The notes under the pieces were generated by a model. It did no database searches and was not told where the DNA came from. It saw only the letters and a program-made list of their open reading frames with translations. A stretch of 12,356 nucleotides of DNA from Streptomyces sp. NRRL F-4489 (lineage in GTDB: Bacteria > Actinomycetota > Actinomycetes > Streptomycetales > Streptomycetaceae). A program made the translations under genes and the position numbers. Positions 7,329 through 12,356 of the stretch are shown in pieces. How positions within the stretch are numbered: position 1 is the stretch's first letter; each line of letters begins with the position of its first letter. The stretch is taken from positions 1-12,356 of the forward strand of contig NZ_LLZI01000044.1 in NCBI RefSeq assembly GCF_001509485.1, in the 5' to 3' direction.

Positions 7329-8164
7329 CGGTGCTGCGGCTGGCCGACGCCGGGGAGGCAGCGGATCTCGCCGCCTTCCTCGCCCGGCTGATCCACTACG
7401 ACCGCGGGGCGGCGGTCCGGCTCCAGGCCGGGGGCGGCGTGCTCGCGGTGTTCGGGCGCCCGCCGTCGTTCGAGGTGCTGGCGATCCGGACGGCGCGGTT
7501 GGCGCCGGGGGCGGCTGGGACTTCAGAGGCCGTTGGGGCCGCTGGGGGCGGACGGGCCCTGGCGCTGGATGTGACCGTGTCCGCAGGTGAGTTGCTGGAG
7601 GGCATAGCGGAGGCCGGGGGCCTGGTCACCGTGCCCGCCGCGGTCACCGGTCCGCCGTGGGCCGGGGTGCTGCCGCCGCGGGGCGGCTGGCGGCGCGTAC
7701 CGGGGCTGCCGGCACCGGAGGCGCTGGTCCGCGCGGTGTCGGCGGCGGTCGCGGAGTTCCGGGCGCGGGACGAGGCGTTGCCGCCGGAGCGGCGTACGCG
7801 GACTGAACGGGACCGGATCGGGCGCGAGATCTGGTCGCGGACGCTGGGCGATACGGAGTTGCCGCTGCGGGCCGTGCACGCGGCGCAGGCCCTGGGCTTC
7901 CTGCGCGGGACGCGGGCCGGGGCGATGGCGGGGGCGGTGTCCGGTAACGGCGCCGTCGCCGGTGCGAGGCCCGACGCCGACGGGTCCGGGAGTGCCGCCG
8001 GGTCCGACTCTGCGGCCGGTTCCGGTACGCGAGCACCGGCGCTCGCCCTGCTGGCCGCTTCGGGGTGGCTGCGGCTGAGCACGCCGTACGGGTCGGTGGC
8101 CGTACGGGCGAGCGGGCCGGTGGGGTTGTCCGGGTTGTCCGGGCTGACGGTTACACCGGTCTGA
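7325..8164 (+). CDS. Conserved-looking protein of unknown function
   Basis: I do not recognise this 279-residue protein. It starts at ATG 7325, overlapping the thioesterase stop by 4 nt, so it is probably co-translated with it. The N-terminus (1-58) looks like a folded alpha/beta segment ending in GRPPSFEVLAIRTARL. The middle (about 125-195) has a charged helical part, including PPERRTRTERDRIGREIW and a following ELPLRAVHAAQALGFLRG. An Ala/Gly/Ser low-complexity insert occupies about 198-236, then a short strand-rich end, ASGWLRLSTPYGSVAVR. No signal peptide or membrane segment was seen. Codon bias supports coding. LSGLSGL near the C-terminus comes from a duplicated 9-bp GGGTTGTCC. Position suggests a role alongside the thioesterase, but that is inference only. 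Confidence 0.8.
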   Translation: MTVLRLADAGEAADLAAFLARLIHYDRGAAVRLQAGGGVLAVFGRPPSFEVLAIRTARLAPGAAGTSEAVGAAGGGRALALDVTVSAGELLEGIAEAGGLVTVPAAVTGPPWAGVLPPRGGWRRVPGLPAPEALVRAVSAAVAEFRARDEALPPERRTRTERDRIGREIWSRTLGDTELPLRAVHAAQALGFLRGTRAGAMAGAVSGNGAVAGARPDADGSGSAAGSDSAAGSGTRAPALALLAASGWLRLSTPYGSVAVRASGPVGLSGLSGLTVTPV

Positions 8165-8229
8165 GCGCCGTTACGCCGGTCCGAGGCGCGTTACGCCGGT
8201 CCGAGCGCTGTTACGCCGGTCTGAGGGAT
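8150..8229 (+). repeat. Four 20-bp tandem repeats spanning the stop codon of the unknown gene
   Basis: Units at 8150, 8170, 8190 and 8210 share GTTACGCCGGTCCGAG (first copy GTTACACCGGTCTGAG). The TGA stop (8162-8164) is inside unit 1. Units 2 and 3 have CGA at that position; unit 4 again has TGA. The array lies directly 3' of the gene in a region that probably holds the end of the transcript. Confidence 0.85.
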
Positions 8230-8242
8230 GCGCCGGGCCGGA

Positions 8243-8335
8243 GCCATGGCCAAGCCGTGGCCGGAGCCGGTGTGAGGCATTTCTCACCGGAAGCGGCGGT
8301 CATCGAGCGCCCCGGGGGCATCGAAACCGGCGCTC
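8243..8335. terminator. Candidate bidirectional termination region between convergent genes
   Basis: Two hairpins are possible between the + strand operon and the - strand globin gene. GCCATGGC/GCCGTGGC (8243-8250 with 8254-8261) has a 3-nt loop and one G-U pair. GAGCGCC/GGCGCTC (8305-8311 with 8329-8335) has a 17-nt loop and overlaps the globin stop. Neither has a clear U-tract. Confidence 0.35.
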
Positions 8336-8738
8336 ACCCCGGGGTGTTGATCATCGACGCGGCCGCGTAGGTGAGGTAGTCCCACAGCTGCTTGCGGTGT
8401 TCGTCGGCGAGGCCGAGGGAGTCCACCGCGTCCCGCATGTGGCGGAGCCAGGCGTCGTGCGCGGCCCGGTCCACGGTGAACGGGACGTGCCGCATCCGCA
8501 GCCGGGGGTGGCCGCGGTTCTCGCTGTACGTACGGGGGCCGCCCCAGTACTGCATGAGGAAGAGGGCGAGCCGCTCCTCGGCCGGGCCGAGGTCCTCCTC
8601 CGGGTACATCGGCCGCAGCAGCGGGTCCTCGGCGACCCCCTCGTAGAAGCGGCGCACCAGACGGCGGAAGGTCTCCTCGCCACCGACCTGCTCGTAAAAG
8701 GTCTGCTCCTGAAGCGTGCCCTGCGGAATGTTGTTCAC
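8334..8738 (-). CDS. Group II truncated hemoglobin (GlbO type)
   Basis: This 134-residue haem protein of the 2-on-2 globin fold binds O2 and may act in O2, NO or redox handling. Recognised features are Y32 in RRFYEGV (B10 tyrosine), [15 protein letters not shown] (CD region, Y45), [21 protein letters not shown] with proximal haem ligand H84, and W97 in HDAWLRHM (the G8 tryptophan typical of group II). The C-terminal helix is [14 protein letters not shown]. The GTG at 8738 gives [17 protein letters not shown], which matches the family N-terminus as I know it, but no strong Shine-Dalgarno is visible. It lies 149 bp downstream of the FHA gene on the same strand with a strong hairpin between, so it may have its own promoter. 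Confidence 0.93.
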   Translation of the reverse strand: MNNIPQGTLQEQTFYEQVGGEETFRRLVRRFYEGVAEDPLLRPMYPEEDLGPAEERLALFLMQYWGGPRTYSENRGHPRLRMRHVPFTVDRAAHDAWLRHMRDAVDSLGLADEHRKQLWDYLTYAAASMINTPG

Positions 8739-8815
8739 CGGTCCATGGTGGCAGACCGCCCGGCCGAGGACTTGGGACTTAGGGCCCGTAGGGGCGGGCG
8801 TGGGCGGAACAACCC

Positions 8816-8849
8816 CTCCGGTGCGTGACTGCTGTGTCACGCACCGGAG
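8816..8849 (-). terminator. Perfect 14-bp hairpin after the FHA gene
   Basis: Arms CTCCGGTGCGTGAC (8816-8829) and GTCACGCACCGGAG (8836-8849) enclose a 6-nt loop. On the - strand it follows the FHA stop by about 40 bp and is followed by GGGGTTGTT, a weak T-rich trail. It should end most transcription from the phosphatase/FHA operon before the globin gene. Confidence 0.75.
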
Positions 8850-8887
8850 TTGGGGGCGCCGTCGCGGTGCGTCCGGTGCTGCCGGTG

Positions 8888-10534
8888 TCAGGCGCGGCGG
8901 ACGGTGAGCGTCGTCCAGGCGCCGACGTGGACCCGGTCGCCCTCGTGGAGCGGGACCGGGACGTACGGCTGGATCGGCTCCTCGGCGAGGTTGACGGTGG
9001 TGCCGTTGGTGGAGTTCTGGTCCACCACCGCCCAGCTGCCGTCCTGCTGCTGGACGAGCAGGGCGTGCTGGTGCGAGACACCCGGGTCCTCCGGGGTCCG
9101 GCCCAGGTCGACGTCCGGGGACTCGCCGGTGCTGTTCCGGCGGCGGCCGACCGACACCTGCCCGTTGGCGAGCGGCAGGACCTGCTCGGGGGAGTACGCG
9201 GGCAGGTTGAGCCCGGCCGCCTCCGGGCCGCTGCGGCTCATCATGGCCATGAAGTACTCGCGGTCCGGGGCGATGGCCACCACCCAGCCGTCGCCGACCA
9301 CCGGGGGCGGGCCCTGCGGCGGGGCCGCCGGGGCCTGGCCGGGGCCGCTCTGCCACGTCCCTTCGGGTTCCGGCTGCTGGTCGTAGCCCCGCTGAGGCTG
9401 CTCGTACCCCTGCTGAGGCTGGTCGTACCCCTGCTGGGGCTGGTCGTAGCCCTGCTGGGGCCGGCCGAACGGGGCCGGCGGCTGGGGCTGCTGCGGCGGG
9501 AACGGCGCCGGCGGCTGCTGTTCGAACGGGGCCTGCGGGCCGGGTCCAGGCTGCGGGGGCGCCATCGGGGCGGCCGCCTGCTGCGGGCTCGGCGGGGGCA
9601 GCGGCCAGTCGTCACCCGGCGGCGGACCGGGCTGCCCGCCCGGTCCCGGCATACCGGGCGGCGGCGGACCGGGCTGACCCGGATAGCCACCGGGGCCGGG
9701 CATACCGGGCGGCGGGCCCGGCTGCTGCGGTGCCTGGTGCTGCTGCGGCTGCTGGTGCTGCTGGGGCTGCGGGGCCTGCGGCGGCGGGAAGCCGTAGCCG
9801 CCGCCCTCCTGGCCGGGGCCGGGGGCGGGCGCACCGGGACCGCCGGGGCCGCCCGGACCGGGCGCCGGGGGCGGGAAGCCGTAGCCGCCCTGGGGGCCGC
9901 CGGGCGCGGGGCCGCCGGGCGGCGGGGCGAACGACGAGGGGGAGTTGGTCAGGAAGTTGTACTGGCACTCCGTGCAGAACGGCGCCATGCCCTCGCGCGG
10001 CGTACGGCACTGCGGGCACGGCTGCCCGTCACCGGCCTGCGCGGGGCCCGGCCCGGGGGCGGGGGCGCCGTGCGGCGGCATACCGGGACCGCCGGGGAAG
10101 GGGCCACCCGGGGCGGGGCCGCCGCCAACGGGACCACCGGGGGGAAACGGCGCGCCCTGGGGCGCCGGACCGCCGGGGCCGCCCGGTCCGGGGGCCGGGG
10201 GCGGGAAGCCGTAACCGCCCTGCGGCTGCTGCGGGCCACCGGGGCCGGGGCCACCGGGGCCGGATACGGGCGGCGGGAAGCCGTAGCCGCCCTGCGGGCC
10301 GGGGCCGCCGGGCGGCGGACCGGGCTGGCCCTGCGGCGGACCGGGCGGTACGGGGGCGCCGGGCGGCGGGCCCGGCTGGCCCGGAGGCGGGCCGGTGGGG
10401 TCGGCGGGCGGCGGCGTGTTCAGGAAACCGGCGGGCAGAGAGGGCGGCGGGGGAACGGCACCCGCCATGCGCTGGCCGCACACCTCGCACCAGTCTTCGG
10501 CCGCCGACTGGTGGCCGCTCGGGCAGGTCGGCAT
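8888..10534 (-). CDS. Zinc-ribbon / Pro-Gly-Gln-rich / FHA-domain protein
   Basis: The protein has 548 residues. An N-terminal zinc-ribbon-like motif (C4, H8, C16, C19) is followed by a very Pro/Gly-rich stretch. A second four-cysteine ribbon lies at 173-190 (CPQC...CTEC), then a Pro/Gln-rich linker of about 220 residues, then a C-terminal FHA domain (about 415-548). FHA landmarks are G463-R464, SHQHA at 487-491 and NSTNGT at 507-512, the residues that contact phosphothreonine. It should therefore bind a Thr-phosphorylated partner, probably a substrate of a Ser/Thr kinase countered by the adjacent PP2C phosphatase. GYGFPPP occurs four times in the linker. ATG 10534 has GGAGGGGGAAG upstream. 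It lies 46 bp after the VWA-less gene, in the same probable operon. No membrane segment was seen. Confidence 0.9.
   Translation of the reverse strand: MPTCPSGHQSAAEDWCEVCGQRMAGAVPPPPSLPAGFLNTPPPADPTGPPPGQPGPPPGAPVPPGPPQGQPGPPPGGPGPQGGYGFPPPVSGPGGPGPGGPQQPQGGYGFPPPAPGPGGPGGPAPQGAPFPPGGPVGGGPAPGGPFPGGPGMPPHGAPAPGPGPAQAGDGQPCPQCRTPREGMAPFCTECQYNFLTNSPSSFAPPPGGPAPGGPQGGYGFPPPAPGPGGPGGPGAPAPGPGQEGGGYGFPPPQAPQPQQHQQPQQHQAPQQPGPPPGMPGPGGYPGQPGPPPPGMPGPGGQPGPPPGDDWPLPPPSPQQAAAPMAPPQPGPGPQAPFEQQPPAPFPPQQPQPPAPFGRPQQGYDQPQQGYDQPQQGYEQPQRGYDQQPEPEGTWQSGPGQAPAAPPQGPPPVVGDGWVVAIAPDREYFMAMMSRSGPEAAGLNLPAYSPEQVLPLANGQVSVGRRRNSTGESPDVDLGRTPEDPGVSHQHALLVQQQDGSWAVVDQNSTNGTTVNLAEEPIQPYVPVPLHEGDRVHVGAWTTLTVRRA
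9377..9460 (-). repeat. 21-bp (heptapeptide) repeats in the FHA-protein linker
   Basis: Four in-frame 21-bp units at 9377, 9398, 9419 and 9440 encode, in protein order, variants of [28 protein letters not shown] and PQRGYDQ. They form a flexible Gln/Tyr-rich spacer before the FHA domain. Confidence 0.8.
9839..10222 (-). repeat. 54-bp direct repeat flanking the second zinc ribbon
   Basis: Segments 9839-9892 and 10169-10222 match at about 50 of 54 positions, offset by exactly 330 bp (110 codons), and both encode [18 protein letters not shown]. The second zinc ribbon (CPQC...CTEC) lies between them, so the linker may have grown by duplication around this module, or may lose it by recombination. 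Confidence 0.6.
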
Positions 10535-10580
10535 GTCGGTTCTTCCCCCTCCGTACCGTTTACTTCCGGGTGGTACTGAT

Positions 10581-11447
10581 TCAGAGCTGATCGTCGTCGT
10601 TCGTCGGTATCGCACCGGGCGGAGTCCGGGTGCCGGGGGCCGCCGGGGAGTCGTCCCGCGCGGCCTCGGCGGCCTCCGCCGTCTGTCGCACAGTACCGGT
10701 CGCGGTATCGACGCCGTCCACCACCTTCGCAAGGAGTTTCGCAGTGTCACCGTTCCCTGGGGCGGTGGCCAGCCGCGCCGCCCGGCGCAGTTCCGCCAGG
10801 GCGCGCACGGCATCTCCCCACTTGGCCGCATCCAGCCCCCGCTGGATGGCTTGTGCCAGTTCAGCCCGTCCTGTGTGGTGTGCCACCTGGCGGTCGATAC
10901 GTAACGCGGCGGCCGGTTCGTCCGTCCAGACGGCGCGGACCAGGGCCTCGGCGGCGACCCGGGGGGCGGCGCCGTCCGGCGCGGGCAGCAGGACCGCGAT
11001 CCGGGCGGCGAGCATCTCCCGGCCGACACCGGGGTCCGGCAGGCGCAGGCAGAGGTGGTAGTCGCGGGACTCGTCGCCCCAGGGGCCGGTCGGGTAGTCG
11101 CCCGCGCGCGGCCCCGACGGGCTCCGCCGGCCGGTCAGATCCCCGGCGGCGGGCGCCACTTGCCGCAGCAGCGCCACCTCGGCGCCCAGGGGCGTCCGCA
11201 CCCGCAGCACCACCCCGGGGTCCGGCCCGGCCGCTTCCGGAACGGCGGGCTCCGGGGTGGCGGGCTCCGGAACGCCGCGCCCCGGCTCACGGGCGGGAGC
11301 GGGCACCGGGCGGCCGCCGGTCGAACCGCCCCCGGTCGCGGTCACCGTGACCACCGCGTGCAACTCCCGCCCGCCCTCGGGGAGGAAGGGGTTGTGGTGC
11401 ACCTCGGCGGTGAAGCGCGGCACCCGCGACTTGGCGAAGTGGGCCAT
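10581..11447 (-). CDS. VWA-family protein that lacks the VWA domain
   Basis: The protein has 288 residues. The N-terminus (1-41: MAHFAKSRVPRF, NPFLPEGGRELHAVVTVTATGG) and the C-terminal part (about 79-256: TPLGAEV, RQVAP, GPRAGDYPTGPWGDESRDYH, MLAARI, LVRAVWTD, QVAHHTGRAELAQAIQRGLDA, DTAKLLAKVVD, ATGTVR) match the two ends of a Streptomyces VWA-domain protein that, as I recall it, has about 420 residues. The VWA domain with its DxSxS metal site, normally between them, is absent. Instead there is a linker of about 36 residues rich in Pro/Glu/Ala (VPEPATPEPAVPEAAGP), containing a 15-bp duplication (GGCGGGCTCCGG at 11244-11255 and 11259-11270). The frame is intact and codon bias normal, so it is probably expressed. 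ATG 11447 has AAGGAG about 12 nt upstream. It sits between the PP2C and FHA genes. Confidence 0.82.
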   Translation of the reverse strand: MAHFAKSRVPRFTAEVHHNPFLPEGGRELHAVVTVTATGGGSTGGRPVPAPAREPGRGVPEPATPEPAVPEAAGPDPGVVLRVRTPLGAEVALLRQVAPAAGDLTGRRSPSGPRAGDYPTGPWGDESRDYHLCLRLPDPGVGREMLAARIAVLLPAPDGAAPRVAAEALVRAVWTDEPAAALRIDRQVAHHTGRAELAQAIQRGLDAAKWGDAVRALAELRRAARLATAPGNGDTAKLLAKVVDGVDTATGTVRQTAEAAEAARDDSPAAPGTRTPPGAIPTNDDDQL

Positions 11448-11509
11448 GGGTCAGTTCCGCTCCTTGCGGCCGCCGCCCGCCGGGGCCGGCGCGTACGGAC
11501 TCCGGGTGC

Positions 11510-12356
11510 TCAGGCCGATCCTGCCCCCGGTGCGGGCGCCGGGAACGGCACCACCGCGACCGTTACGTTGTCGTGCCCGCCGCCGGCGAGGGCGTGGCCG
11601 ACCAGCGCCCGCGCGGCGTCCAGCGGCCGGGCGGGGGCGTCCAGGGGCAGTACGGCGGCCATCGCGGGGGCGCTGTCGGCGTAGTTCCACAGCCCGTCGG
11701 TGCACACCACGACCACGCCGGGGCCGTCCGGCCGGAACGCCGCGACATGCGGTTCGACCTCGTACGCGTCCGCGCCGAGCCAGCCGGTGATGGCGTGCGC
11801 CCGGGCGTCGGCGTTGGCCTCCTCCTCGGTCATGTAGTTGCCGGCGACCATCTGCGCGGCCCAGGAGTCGTCCTCGGTCAGCCGGACCGGCGGCGCGGTG
11901 CGGTCGTCGGGGATCCAGTACGCGCGGCTGTCGCCGACCCAGCCGACGGTCAGCAGTCCGCCGCCGACCACCGCGGCGACCAGGGTGCAGGCCGGGGCGT
12001 TCTGCTGGCGGTACGCGTCGTGGGCTATCGACGGGTCGGCGGCCAGCGCGTCCACCGCCGCCGAGGCCGCCAGCACCGCGTCGTGCATGGCCTGCTGGGG
12101 GTGCTCGCCGCGCGGCAGGGACATCCGCAGCGCGCCGGCGGCCCGCTCGGCCGCGGCCCGGGACGCGTCGTCCGGCCGGGTCGCCGAGGAGACGCCGTCG
12201 CAGACCACCGCGATCACGGCGGGCGCCCCGTCCGCCAGCGCGGTGCCGGCCAGGCTGAAGTAGTCCTCGTTGCGATGGTGCCGGTGGCCGCGGTCACTGA
12301 CGGCGGCGATGCCGGAGAGCTCTTGCTCCAGGTGGGCGCGGGTGGGGGTGGGGGTG
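11510..12356 (-). CDS. PP2C-family Ser/Thr protein phosphatase (5' end outside the window)
   Basis: 281 residues are visible; the N-terminus is cut by the window edge. The PP2C metal-binding and catalytic motifs are present in order: DRGHRHHRNED (visible residues 21-31), VCDGVSS from 51, WVGDSRAYW, DDSWAAQM, HAITGWLGAD, VVVVCTDGLWNY and GGHDNVTV. It should be a metal-dependent phosphatase that removes phosphate from Ser/Thr kinase targets. A GTG at 12217 is an in-frame start codon but would remove the first motif, so the true start lies upstream. The visible 5' end encodes PTPTPT from a GGGGGT simple repeat. As I recall the family, an N-terminal Cys-rich region precedes this. The stop is 62 bp before the VWA-less gene, so the two are probably co-transcribed. 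Confidence 0.92.
   Translation of the reverse strand, partial: TPTPTRAHLEQELSGIAAVSDRGHRHHRNEDYFSLAGTALADGAPAVIAVVCDGVSSATRPDDASRAAAERAAGALRMSLPRGEHPQQAMHDAVLAASAAVDALAADPSIAHDAYRQQNAPACTLVAAVVGGGLLTVGWVGDSRAYWIPDDRTAPPVRLTEDDSWAAQMVAGNYMTEEEANADARAHAITGWLGADAYEVEPHVAAFRPDGPGVVVVCTDGLWNYADSAPAMAAVLPLDAPARPLDAARALVGHALAGGGHDNVTVAVVPFPAPAPGAGSA

Noticed and set aside
8825..10579. 584-residue + strand open frame opposite the FHA gene
   Set aside because: Gly/Arg/Leu repeats mirror the Pro/Gly linker of the FHA protein, whose ribbons and FHA motifs are clear on the - strand.
11510..12217. PP2C gene starting at the GTG at 12217
   Set aside because: The essential DRGHRHHRNED motif is encoded upstream in the same open frame, so the gene runs off the window.

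Overview
The window is very GC-rich chromosomal DNA with strong G/C third-position bias. It uses GTG and TTG starts and carries a LAETG-anchored surface protein and Streptomyces-type DnaA boxes, so it looks like a Streptomyces or close relative. Nine protein genes are supported. No rRNA, tRNA, CRISPR array, insertion sequence or phage gene was seen.

Left part (1-5040, all + strand): a membrane-associated YfjP-type GTPase (5' end uncertain), then a 477-bp gene-free leader, then ssbB (single-strand DNA-binding protein, SsbB type), then a secreted thioester-domain surface protein with a C-terminal sortase signal. The leader before ssbB holds a probable terminator for the GTPase gene, a 7-bp perfect inverted repeat, two perfect TTGTCCACA DnaA boxes 18 bp apart, a 4 x 10-bp array and a 4 x 12-bp purine-only array. 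A perfect 16-bp hairpin closes this part.

Middle (5041-8330, + strand): ettA (ABC-F translation factor), a hot-dog acyl-CoA thioesterase starting 5 nt after it, and a protein of unknown function that overlaps the thioesterase by 4 nt. The three look like one operon. It converges on the next group.

Right part (8334-12356, - strand; read from high to low coordinates): a PP2C phosphatase (5' end outside the window), a protein that keeps the flanks of a von Willebrand A (VWA) domain protein but has lost the VWA domain, a zinc-ribbon/FHA-domain protein, and, after a strong hairpin, a group II truncated hemoglobin. This looks like a Ser/Thr phospho-signalling cassette: a phosphatase plus a phosphothreonine reader, with the kinase not in view.

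A recurrent feature is short tandem duplication. At least eight independent arrays (9- to 24-bp units) lie in leaders, at gene ends, or in disordered tails and linkers. Two of them start inside the last codons of a gene and run across its stop codon. The strongest leads are the VWA-less protein, the DnaA-box pair upstream of ssbB, and the in-frame 24-bp array after the surface-protein stop.
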